A stretch of DNA of 64,000 nucleotides. It comes from Strix aluco. Lineage: Eukaryota > Chordata > Aves > Strigiformes > Strigidae. The stretch spans positions 21,728,029-21,792,028 of the forward strand of contig NC_133933.1 in the NCBI RefSeq assembly GCF_031877795.1, written 5' to 3'. The notes beneath the pieces were generated by a model. That model made no database searches. It was not told where the DNA came from and saw only the letters and a program-made list of their open reading frames with translations. The position numbers and the translations under genes are program-made. Positions 39,401 through 50,800 of this stretch are shown here, in pieces; positions within the stretch are counted from its first letter, which is position 1; each line of letters opens with the position of its first letter.

Positions 39401-42400
39401 TTACTAGTGTTTTCCCCACAAAACTAACAACTTTCGAAAATTCATGATGACTTTTCACTGGTTAAGGCTGACAAAGTTAGAAACAACCAGAAACAGAGTT
39501 ATGCTCAATAGTGCCAACCAGTTTTTTGGATGGTAGACATTGTTATATACATTATCTGTGTTATAGATTGCTCGGGAACTTTTTATTAGGACAATTTTAG
39601 AACGTTTGTGTTCAAGTTTTTTTTGTGGACTGCACCATCTGCATAGAATGAAGCCTCAAAAGGACTGTAGGAAGAGGACAGTATTGAGAAATTATATACA
39701 AAATCTTGTCCATGATGTTTTCTGAAGGTTCCATGCCTTCACAGATCGATATATGCTGCTGCTCAAAGAAGTGTAATAAAACCAGTGTTTCTGTGTATTG
39801 TATTTTTTTGCAGGTTTGAAAACCACCATATAACAGGTAACAGTTGTTATATTGATTTGAATAATGAGAACATTTGGAGTCGTGGAGAACTTAAATGTTT
39901 CAGCCATATGGAGCTGGTCAAATATAGAGCCAATAAGAAAATAATTGAGCAGTCCTGTGTCTTTCTACTAGACTGTCTAACTACTTCTGAACACTGTAAA
40001 AAATCTAGTTTACACATTTTGTTTATTTTTGACCTGTTTCTAGATTATGACTTTTTTTCTTTGACTAATAACACAGTTTATAAATGTAACTATGTTTGTG
40101 TATTTTGCCAAAATTGTCACGCATACCGGAGATGGCATTAGTTCAGAGACAGTGGCAACACTCACAAAGCTGTCCTTAGTGCCAGAAGCCCGCAGCTTGG
40201 TTCTCTATCAGACCTTTGACTGAAAGTAAGAGTATCTACTAAGAGGTAAAGGGCTGTTGGTTCAGAGGTTCGTAAAACTAGACAGGGTGTAGCCACAGGA
40301 GAGAAATGCTCATGCGATTAATGTATGTTCTATTTGTGTCTTTGAGGATTATAGAAACCAACCTGTCTGATATGTTGTGGTATCCTCACCTCTCTGCCAG
40401 GGCTGAGTCTTCACTCCAGTGGGTGGGGTCAGTAAGAGGCTTGTCATCCTTGTCTTTACTTACTGAAAACACATCTCCATGGCTCTTATACCAACAGCAT
40501 TTTTTAGAACATCTATTGTCAGCCTTCAAAGCTCCTTAAAATGCACAGCATTAGATGCAAAAAACTTAATAATTCTTCATCCAGGCTACTTCGTAGCAGA
40601 GAGGCAAGCTACTGCTTTCATACTGTGCCCAATTTCCCAGAACACTCACTGGTTTAGTAGGGCTTGGAAAGGGCTCAGGGGAAAACACCAGATAGCAAAC
40701 TGTAGTAAGAGAAGCCCCATTTACACTAAAATTGTTTCAATTCTGGCATCTAAGATACTTTTTTTTGCCCTTTTAGCCATTCTCTGTGAAAGAAGATACA
40801 GATGGAACTTTGTCAAAACACTTGTTAAAAACTGTTTGAGGGAGTCCTAAAGAGTTTTTAACATGTTTTATCGCATGACAACATCTCTGTGCTGTAGGCA
40901 GAGCCAAAGCAGATGGTTATACAGACATATAGTTGTCCTGTCTCTCAGCATGGTTTATCAGAAGGTACATTAAGTACTTTTCTGACAACCTGAAGGTGTC
41001 TGCCATTAAATTTGCTTGTGTTGGACTTGTGTATATGTACAGGTCACTACAAGGCTAGGTAGAGTGTGGGTTTACAGTATGTCAGGTACCCCACAGTAAC
41101 AACCTCTGGACACAGCTGTACCCAGCAGCAAGCAGGAGACATTTATTCCTCAATGTAAACAGGGTCACAGCATGCACACAGGCAGTTTCCAGGGAGCAGC
41201 TAACATGCTGGAAATCCCCACCCACTCTTGCCTCACTAACTTGTGTGTGTAGTCATACCCGAAGCAAAGGTGAATAAATACACCCATAAGCTGAGCAGAA
41301 AAATCTCATCCCACAAACACCATTTAGCATAACACAATGGACAACAGAGAGTAGAGTTAACAGAGCTAGGGGTTCCATAGCTCACAGAACGCTTTTTTTA
41401 TTTTCTCTTGCTGAAATAAATTGCTTTTGTGTTGTGACTACTTTCCTAGTTTGAGTTTCCCTTATTTTTTCAGTTAGCAATAGCTGTTACCAAAGTTCAT
41501 CTGTTTCTCTTTGCACTTTAATTTACAGCCCCTATACTAGTCATTTTATTGCTTCAACCTCTGAGTGAGAGAACTTTTACAACTTGTGATTACTGAACTC
41601 GGAGAAAGAAGAAAGCTTTTTGACCTGCTGTAGAGTAATTATAGAGCCCACTGCTTCTTGGGAGGGGCATTCAATGTTTTAACAAACCGTGGCAATGCTA
41701 ATTTAACCATGTGGAGCCTGGACCATTGGATGGGAATGAAAAAAACATTCCAGACTTTCCAGCTTGCGTTTTAACTTGTCTGCTTTTAGTCTCCAAAGGG
41801 CTGTCCTTTAAGTTCTGCCTTCCCACTACTGAACTTGATGCTGTTCCTTTCTGAGCAGTATGAGGGGATTGGAGCCAAGCTATTTGCATATGAAAATAAT
41901 TTTCCCTTACATTACTCTTGATTAATCCTTTCATGGGGTGAGTCTTCTGAATGCTGTGCCTTGAAAATAAGGCTCTTGACAATAGAGAAATTATTCTGTC
42001 TTAACTATTACTATTGTTTCATATTATAGGGGCTGTGGTCATGGACAAAGATTCCGTTGTATTCAACAGTGTAAAAACAGGGAATAGATAGATACTCTAT
42101 GTTTGAAAGAGTTTGTGATCTGAATTATGCGACCAGTAAACTGAGAGGTAAATCTAAACTTTGGAATTGGAAAATGGGATGAGAAAGATTTGATGCAATT
42201 TAAATATTTTGCCTCACTATAGAATCGTCAGCCAGCTAGCTAAGAGTTTGAAGGCTGTTACCTATTCTTCATCCACTCAAATGGCTGTTGTTTTAAAAAA
42301 TGCTGAACTCACCTTCAGGAAAAAATTTAGGACATTATTTTGAAAGTAGCGAAGTTTTTCTACTTTTGATCTCCCTAAATAGAAAGCTAGATATATTTCC

Positions 42401-44576
42401 TGCATAGTAAGTTGCTTAGATCTTTCATGGTTTTGTGTACTAACATGTGCATATATATTACATCAGTGAGACTATGCATTTGTGGTATTCACTAGATGTG
42501 AGTGGAGTATTTTCACATAATGTGATTTTATGAAAATGTTTTTTAAAGTAAAATTCTTGGAAGTTTTATTGGTTCAGCTACATTATCATTGTGAAGATTT
42601 TTGAAGTCTAGGGTTTGCTAGTTGTTTCTGGGAGACGAGAGGAGAAAAACAGAAGCTGAAGAGTTCCCATTTTTCATTGTGAATGCAGGCACGCCGGGAG
42701 TGCCCTGGGCACGGCCGACATGCACCTGCTCCTTGCTCCAGCACCTGCGTCCCGGGAAGCCTGGTGCTCCTGGCAGCCGGAACAAATGGCTCCAGGGTCA
42801 TGGTGCTATAGAGGAGTCCTGTTTATTAGTCCTCTTTGCACAACGCGGTATGAAGAAACAGCATGGGTAACAAATAACCATGGTTATTAAATATTCACCA
42901 ACGAAAATACAATCTCCAGTGGCTTTAAAAAGTTAAAATATGGTGCATAACATCAGAAGGTTCAAAAAAACACTTAAAGGGGTACTGTATGGTTCATCCC
43001 TTTCCCTTTAGTGTAAAATATGCACGCAGAGTTTTGAGTTGCTGATGTTGAGAGTACATCATTCATCACTTGCCATTTTGTGACATGATGGTGAAGACCT
43101 GATGTAGTCTATCTCATCTATTTATTTTGACAAAATAATTGGAACTCTTCAGATAAGAATACTTCATATCATTTACAACCAGCACAAACTGCCAACCCTT
43201 AAAAATAAATCATCAAGGCTTCCACTGTCTGCTTTGAATTAGTTCATACCGGATCTCAGTCTATTTACAGTAGAAGTGAACAGCAAGTTCAAACCTATGT
43301 CCCCAGTACTTTATGTAGATTTGCTGCTGCAGAGGACTTGGCTGTTTTGAAGTATGCAGAAGCAGCATGTTTAAACATGCACTGTTTGCTGGCAGCCTTG
43401 ACATTCTTTTACCATTTGCTGGTTTAGTCTAGTCAATACACTTCTTGTTCACTACATAATTTCCAAATTATTTTTTTGTTCTAGTTCCTGAATTTCTCAC
43501 TACCTGAGAATAACTACACCTGTTCTTGGACTTAAGTACTAGAAAACCCTGCTGTATGCTTAGAAGTTCTTTTCAAGTAAACAAAGCTGAAAACAATTTT
43601 CTTGTCCATCCATTAATGACATAGACTTAAGTGGCACCGGACCACTTGTAGTTCTAATCATACTGTAACGTTTTTCAAAAGCAAGGATTTAGGTGTAAGG
43701 CACCCTTGCAGTATCCTTACTTGCCACCTCAAGTAGCAAACAGGTAAGGCATATTTAGTCTGTTACGCTTAGTCCTAGCCCAGGCACCATGATGCCGTAA
43801 TGATTTGTTTCATGCAACTCACCTAAATCCTTACTCTCTCTTCCCACATAAAAAACAGGTTTCTGGTGATAGATGTGGGTTCAGGTGGTTTATCTGTTCC
43901 TTTCTAATTTACTGAAACTTGTATGACTTGCTACACCCTTTATTCTGAAAGAGATAACTGCATGTCCAAAGTTTGCTTTTTAGAGGAACGCTTCAGTTTC
44001 CTTATGGTCTTTGGGAACTGAGCTCCTGGCCTGTGTGCATTTCATCTAGAACATGTTTGATTGAGCTGTCTCTACAGGGACAAGAGACTTTTTTTTTTTT
44101 TTCCTATTTCACACTCAACAATTAGGAAAAGTCTGTAACTGAAAAATATTTGTTTTGCTATGAACAATGATCTGTATTTAAAAGAACCAATAGTTTTTCT
44201 TCATGACTTTGTTTAAAAAGAAATACCAGGTGTTCTTCGTATGCTACTTTATCTTTCTTAAACAAAGAAAAGTTCACTGGAAAGGGTATCAGAGGCCAAA
44301 GGCATTTGTTTTCCTACCTCACAAATATTAAAAGATTTTTTAAAAGTATGTATATTCTAAATATAATTATTAAAATACTAGCCCTGTGTTTTTCTTCATT
44401 GATGTTTCTTAAATCTGTCTGTAAACAACTCAATCCCTGAAAAATTTTAAGTTCGTTTTTCATTTAAAGGAGGCAAGCTGCTCTGCAGTTTCCAGTGCAT
44501 TTATGGAATTTTTTTTTTTTTCCAAAAATAAGATTTTTAAAGAAATCCAGGTCTTTCAAACCCAGGTCTTATTCAT

Positions 44577-44600
44577 TATATATATAAATATATATATATA
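44577..44600. repeat. Short AT-dinucleotide microsatellite
   Basis: Two alternating AT tracts interrupted by an AA, in intergenic DNA. Simple sequence with no sign of function. Confidence 0.7.
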
Positions 44601-44730
44601 AACATCAGTTAAAACTGTGATAACATACAAAGATAAAGAGTAGCTAAATTGAGTTAATGTCCACCTATAGGAAGGATTAGGAATTAAGTATAACACGAAA
44701 TCCGGTGTATTAGACAAATGCTGCATTGGC

Positions 44731-45021
44731 TCAGTTTAAATTGCTGGTGGTGAAACAGTGCCCCCTGATGCCGAGCAAGCTACTTGGAAATCGGAAAGCT
44801 GCATTCTTCCGGATATTCCGGGATGAATTGTTCAACGACCTTGTAAAAACTGTAGTTAATAACAAGCAAAGTTGAGAAGCAGTTAAATCCACTATATCAT
44901 GCAGAGGATTTAGAGTCATGTAAAGTTCTGTTTCCTTAGTGTCAGTGTGTTCAGGCATCAATCTTTCCATGTTGATGTTCTTCCATGATGTTTCCAAGTT
45001 GAATCCTTGAGTCATCCCCAT
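44731..45021 (-). CDS. Possible small spliced ORF, 96 residues, unrecognised
   Basis: Reading leftwards, an ATG at 45021 opens 96 codons (MGMTQGFNLETSW... ending TTSNLN) before a TGA. Thirty bases upstream of the ATG is a strong acceptor (a T-rich tract then TTGCAG) with its border near 45051-45052. A TGA in frame upstream of the ATG means this would be the first coding exon after a non-coding leader. The SPDYA CpG island lies about 1.2 kb further upstream on this strand and could supply a divergent first exon; a possible donor (GAC|GTGAGG) is near 46260. I do not recognise the product. The middle is hydrophobic (LTASQLCLLLTTVF). Open frames this long also occur by chance in this window, and I see no close AATAAA downstream. 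Confidence 0.25.
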   Translation of the reverse strand: MGMTQGFNLETSWKNINMERLMPEHTDTKETELYMTLNPLHDIVDLTASQLCLLLTTVFTRSLNNSSRNIRKNAAFRFPSSLLGIRGHCFTTSNLN

Positions 45022-46379
45022 CTTAACAATCCTACCTCAGGCTGCTGAGTCCTGCAAGGAAAAAAAGGTCACGTTGCAGACTTTCTCACAGATTTTTCTC
45101 ACAATTCCAGTTTCCTCAAATCTGAGCCAAGGTTATGCAGGTAGTCTTTATCAGAGCAGAGCCCTGGGTCCTGGGAGGTAGGGGACAGTACAGTGGGGGT
45201 TAGAGGGTCACAATACCTGTTGAATAACTTGACTGCAACAGATTTTTGAGTGAAAAGGGGAAAAAAAATCTTTTATTATTTTGTTGCAGAACCACCAGCT
45301 CAAAAAATAATTTAGAAAGGGGAGAGCTACAGGAAACAAACATACAAACCCTGGAAAGCTCTGTGTGGATAAAGATCTACATTGTAAGTGATTTTTTATT
45401 GATAAGCCAAGGAATACAAATGTGAGGGTGTAAAGACTAAGAAAACATGCACTTCACAATTACCATTTCAGTTTTATGTTTTGCAGTAGGGCAAAAAAAC
45501 GACAGAAGCTTGTTTCCTAGTCTGAATGGTTTAGATGGTTATGTGGAAGTTTCTGTAACTTATCCTTTCTTTGTTTTCCACAGTTATCAAATGAATGGTA
45601 ATTAATTGAAGTTCCTTAGATGAAAGATATTATGCAAAAATAAAGAACAATTTAATGCAGTGTAAATCAACCTGAATATACAGGTATATGAAGAGAGAAC
45701 CTCAAAGAAACAGCCTTTTGCCCAACTGGTGTATTTAGTATCATCTTTGCCCTGCTGCCAAGTTTCATGATTTCAGCCTGTTCCATACAGAGATGTTGTT
45801 AATTCATACATTTACTGCTTGATATGTTTCTTCTCTTTCTAGGGTACAGTATCAAAAACCTGATGTGACCTTTCCCTGACTATGCTCACTAACTCAGGGC
45901 ACCTAGATATAGTTGTCTAGCAAATTATTAATAAAAAATGAGGAAGGGGTAAAAAGGCCTCTCTTCTCATTACCATAACAAGTGAGACCAGTTACACTTT
46001 AATTGGCCTATACAGGGGGAAACAATGAAACTGGATGTATTTCTTGCCATTTTCCTAGAATAAATCTTTAGCTCTTTTGTTATAAGACAGTAAGATTTCA
46101 CACTGAATCTTACTAGTGAAGGGAGTTTTTCATTATTGCTACATTTCCATAGACAGCCTTACACTAACTGCTGCATTAATTGCTTCTGTGGAAAAGTAAC
46201 AACAGGGTATATTGCACCTGTATTTTTAATGATCTTTAAAGTTAGGTTTGCCTTCTCCCTCACGTCTCGCGTCTCCTGGGGGGGTGTTTCTCATCCTGGG
46301 GAGATGTTTTAAGGACGCTTTTACAATGTTGCTGGGCAGCTGAGAGATTAAAGTCTCGTTGGAGAACAGTTGACGGTAG

Positions 46380-47120
46380 AGGGAAGGGCAACGGCCCCCA
46401 CAGGCCACGCTGCCGGCGGGGCGCCGCCCCGTTTCTCCGCTCCCGCCGTGCCGGCGGCGCCGCCCCCCCCGCCCGGCGCCACGGCCGCGCGCCTCGGGCC
46501 GCGGGGCTGAAGCGGCACCGTGGAAGAGACGCGTCCCGGCGGCGGCACACCGGAGCGACCGGCCGCGCCGGCCGCGGGCTCACCTCGTCTTGCGTGGGCA
46601 AGCCGTAAGGTGAGGCGGCCCAGCCTCGACGGGCACCGGACGAGGGTCGCGTCACCGCACGGAGCGACGACACTAGCTTAGAGCTTTCTAGGCCCATGAA
46701 GGCACCGTGCCACGCGGGGCGCACCTCGGGGCGCGCTTTTCTCCGTGGCTGTGAGGGACGGCAAAGGCAATAGCGTTAAACCCTCTGCCGCCCCCCCGCC
46801 TAGCAACAGCCGTGCCCTTCTCCCATTGGCTGGCGGGCCCTGGGCGGGCTCCGCACAGCCCAGCGCCCCCGGGCGGCAGGAGGGGGGTGGGGAGGTAGGT
46901 GTGCCCCGCCGCCCGATTGGCTGCGGGGGCTGCCTCGCGCGCTCCGATTGGCTGCGAGAGACGCCATCTCCACCTCGAGCCGCGCGGCACGGGGCTATGG
47001 CGCGAGGGGAAGGCAGCTGAGGAGAGGAGAGCGGGGCGGGCTGAGCCTGGCGGGGCCGGGCCGGGGGCTGTCTCGGGCTGCCGCGGCGCCGAGCTCACCC
47101 GCGGGGAACCGGCAGACCGT
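46380..47120. promoter_or_regulatory. CpG island and probable promoter of SPDYA
   Basis: CpG-rich block ending about 0.75 kb upstream of the first SPDYA coding exon. It should contain the SPDYA non-coding first exon, whose donor I cannot fix. Three inverted CCAAT boxes (ATTGG) are at 46825-46829, 46916-46920 and 46947-46951. No TATA box is visible. Divergent transcription to the left is possible. Confidence 0.65.
46825..46951 (+). promoter_or_regulatory. Cluster of three inverted CCAAT (NF-Y type) boxes
   Basis: ATTGG pentamers at 46825, 46916 and 46947, each followed by CTG and in GC-rich flanks (the last two both read CGATTGGCTGCG). The last two are 31 bp apart, about three helical turns. 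Such multiple, evenly phased CCAAT boxes are known from cell-cycle promoters. Function here is inferred. Confidence 0.55.
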
Positions 47121-47843
47121 AATCACATCCACACGCGAGGGGCTCTTGGTTGTTTATGTGGCAGCTAAGAGCTGGAGAGCTGGGTCGGCTGTTGTGAGCC
47201 GGCCTCAGAGAGTCCTGTGCTCAGTGGGGGAACCTACTGAAGAAGTAAATGAATTTGCTCCTGTCTGAAAATACCTTTCCTCACGCTCCATTTAGTATCT
47301 TGATTTTTACAGTTACAGACATCTCAGGTTTGTTTCCTTGGTTATGCCGTCAGGGTATGTCCTACTTGTGCGGTAAGTTTCATTCCCAATGGCTATAGTC
47401 AAATGTTACAAAAATGAGCTCAAGACTTTAATTTTAATGTAATATGGCTTAATTATGGTTCTGTTGCATTCTATTAATGCTATTTTAAAAATACACAATC
47501 ACAAATGGGAGGAATGGAGATTTTTTGGTAGATCTAAGTAAGCGTGTACGGCTATGAGGATCTGACAAACAGCAAGTTTTTCTGGAAAGAATTTTTTTCC
47601 ATTTTTCAAAACTTTGAATGGAAAAAGAAAGATTGAAGGCTCCTTCCACTGAAAAAGAGCTTTATCAAAGTGGAACTAAATTAAAGAAATCTACATAGTT
47701 GGCTTAGGGCACAAGACTTAGATAATTAGTACTGATACTGAATTAATTGTTGTATCCCCTGACATACAAGCTCTACTGAAATATTTCATTTGAACAAGGC
47801 ATGTAGAGAACTACTGCTCAAACTTTTTGTAGTTAATTTCTCC

Positions 47844-47861
47844 TTTTTTTTTTTTTTTTTT
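47844..47861 (+). repeat. T18 tract before the SPDYA first coding exon
   Basis: Eighteen T residues lie immediately before the AACAG acceptor of the SPDYA exon that carries the start codon. This is the splice polypyrimidine tract and a potential length-variable homopolymer. Confidence 0.85.
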
Positions 47862-47884
47862 AACAGGAACCTTTACTTACCAAA

Positions 47885-50800
47885 ATGAGACACAATCTGG
47901 TGTGTCAGACACCTCCCACTGTCACTGTTCGTGTAAAATCGAGTGCATCCAGATCACATCAGCAAAAAACCCTTATTAGACTAAAGCGGCCCACTTTTAA
48001 AGACCATGAAGAAAATGATGAAGAAAAGGTTCCTAGTCATAAATATAAATGTCCAAAGGGACCATGTCTAGTTATTCAGCGTCAGGAAATGACCGCTTTC
48101 TTTAAATTATTTGGTAGGTTAATAATGACAGATATCAATGTATTGACTGAACAGTAGAAAGGTATTAAGCAAGTATGTTTTCTAAAGTCAATAATTTTGG
48201 AAGTGCTTTTTGTAATAGATACTAATGGCCATATCTTTGTCTAAATGTATTTTGTGATTATTTTAGTGTATAAATATTTAATGCTTACGTTAAAAATACA
48301 AGCAGGGCTACCAAACTGATAAATAGTATCTTTTTAAATTACAAATGAAACCAAGGTGGTATGATACTTTCTTTCATGATCATTTCCCTTTCCTATTTTC
48401 TCTTATATTTCAACAAATACATGTAAAACAATGTACATCTTGTTTTACACAAGGCTTAAAAAAGGCTGGACTCCCAGTCTTATAAACACATTATTTATTG
48501 TGGGAATAAACATTTATGGGGAGAAGTGGAATGAGAAGAAAAGCTGAGGAGTTGTAGCATCTCTTTTGCATTTGTGTCTCTTTCATATGAAGTTCCGTGT
48601 TTAGTGAAGAGATTAAGTAATAGTGGAAGATTACACTTGGTTTTTATTTGAACCTTGAATACAGAAGTGAATCAGATAATCCTGTTACAGTGCATGTTCA
48701 CAGACAGTGATGCACTGACCACAAATAATCACGCCAGTATTGCCTTATAAAGGTCAGGTAACCAAGGTGCAGAGATCTCACCAGTCTATGGTTCATCAGA
48801 AATAACGGCATGCTAGTAGATGGAACCACTTAACACAGGAAGAAATTACATAAATAGAAAAGACACTGGTATTTTTCACCTTCACTTGCTATTACTGAGA
48901 ATGAATGAAATGCACTCACTAGATTTTCCACCTTGCCTTTCTGGTAGTTTATCTTCATCACTTACGTTTTTTTCATCTTTCCCCCACTTCTCTGTTCTCT
49001 GCTGGGTCTAGCTCCTTTGTTTTTATTTGGTTTAATAAAAGGACCGTCTGTTATTTATTTACAAATATTTTCTATCAAAACCAATTTTGGTGTTTGAAAT
49101 GCTACAACTTTCTTTTGTTGCAGATGATGATCTAATCCAAGACTTCCTTTGGATGGACTGTTGCTGTAAAATTGCAGACAAGGTTAAGTGTATTTCCTTC
49201 TTAGTTAATAGAACATATACTGAGTGAAAAAATCTGTCCTTAATCACTTGATACTGTAATGCAAATACAGACCATGATGTTTTTTAACGTGTTCATGTGG
49301 AAGCTTCAAGAAACTCAATTTATGCTTGTTGATAAAAATGATGAAAATATTTTGGTGCAAGATAAACGTGTGAAGCATTTTAGGAAATGATATACTGAAA
49401 TAATATATTGATACTTTGTTTTATATTTTAAAACAGTATCTCTTGGCAATGACTTTTGTTTATTTCAAGAGGGCTAACTTCACAATAAATGAGCATACCA
49501 GAATGAATTTCTTTGTTGCTCTGTAAGTACTTTTAAATTACCCGGTTTTATTAGCATAAACTTTGCATTATTTTATTCCTTTGTTTATGCCACTGATAAT
49601 CATGATATACAATGGGACTCGTTTAACGAGCATGTAGTTTTTGGGTTCTATATGAGGTGTAGAAACATAATCTACATACTATATATAAATAGTGCAAATT
49701 CAACATTCCTCCTCTGAGGACCACCTGTGGGGAATAAGCCTGAGCAGCAGTGAGGGGACGTTTGTGTTGGTGCAGTGATACACAGCGTGGCATTCTGCCC
49801 ACCAAACTAAATCTGTGAACTTCTTTAAGCATTACAAGAACTAGATGCAGGACAATACATGACAACATATACATAGCTCACACTGCCTGTTATAAGACCC
49901 TATTTTGTATCTTTGCCAGCCTTTAAGTCATTTGTACTGACATGTTTCATCATGATAGGCACCTTGGGAGTAACTTTTTATTAGTTTCTGTCAACATGAT
50001 TTAAGTCAACTGTAAAAATGTTGCTAGAGAATTTCTGAGAATTTTTTTGAACAGTTCTAAAATTTCTATACTTTGAAACAGAGGTGCAATCAGTAATGTC
50101 TTTACCAAGCCTATATAATCTCCCTGTATTTGGCTATACCCACAGAGGGATTCAGCATTTTCTTTCATAGTGTTATGGTGCTCAGGTCATCTTTTTCTGT
50201 AACAGCGCTTCTCAGATGCTCTGACTGGCACACAAGCGCAGGGAGAAAGATGTCTGTTTCTTCTCCTGTAAATGGTATTCTGGTAGCATCTGTAGAGCAC
50301 GGGGGAGGAAGCTGTCTGACTCCACTGAAGGGAGAAAAGCCAGGCCACGAGAAAGGGACAAAGGGTCTGGTGAGACCAGGACTACAGGGAATATTGGGGT
50401 TAGGAGCAAGTGAGAAAATTGGGGAGAAGACTGAAAGTCATGATTTTTTCAGGTATGATTTCCAGTTTAGTATTAAGTGAATCCAGAGGAAATAGTATTC
50501 TCCCGTTGTCTGAGAAGATGATCCAGAACCAAAAGTAGCACATGAAGGAAGGGAGAAATATGGACATTAAAAAAGTCATTTAAGGTTCTCATTTACATAT
50601 GAAGGTAGACCTGTATTTAGTTGTTTTCTGCTTATTTAATGTGATCAGCATAGTTTTCCAAGAATAGCTAAAATCCACGAAGTAGACAATGTAAAGTTTA
50701 AGATTTCATAAGATAGTTTTAAGCTTTATTTGGAGAATCAGTCAGAAACTGTTCATTTTAGTGCAAGGATATCTTGCCAGTTTGGAGAAAGCTGTCAGGA

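Larger units (their letters stand above)
36401..46225. other. Intergenic DNA between EPCAM and SPDYA
   Basis: AT-rich, unique-looking DNA of about 10 kb with no gene I can identify. It holds a local GC-rich patch at about 42680-42800, an AT-repeat at 44577-44600 and the small minus-strand open frame at 44731-45021 listed separately. In human the flanking genes are on different parts of chromosome 2, so this gap contains a synteny junction. Confidence 0.6.

Noticed and set aside
39785-40141. 118-codon plus-strand frame with an acceptor-like sequence at its start
   Set aside because: The family is not recognised, the later half is simple AT-rich translation, and I found no donor or partner exon. 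It is probably chance.
46226-46724. 154-codon and 60-codon minus-strand frames at the left edge of the SPDYA CpG island
   Set aside because: No ATG at the frame starts, low-complexity GC-type composition and no family match. Joining them to the ORF near 45 kb gives in-frame stops, so at most this is non-coding first-exon sequence.
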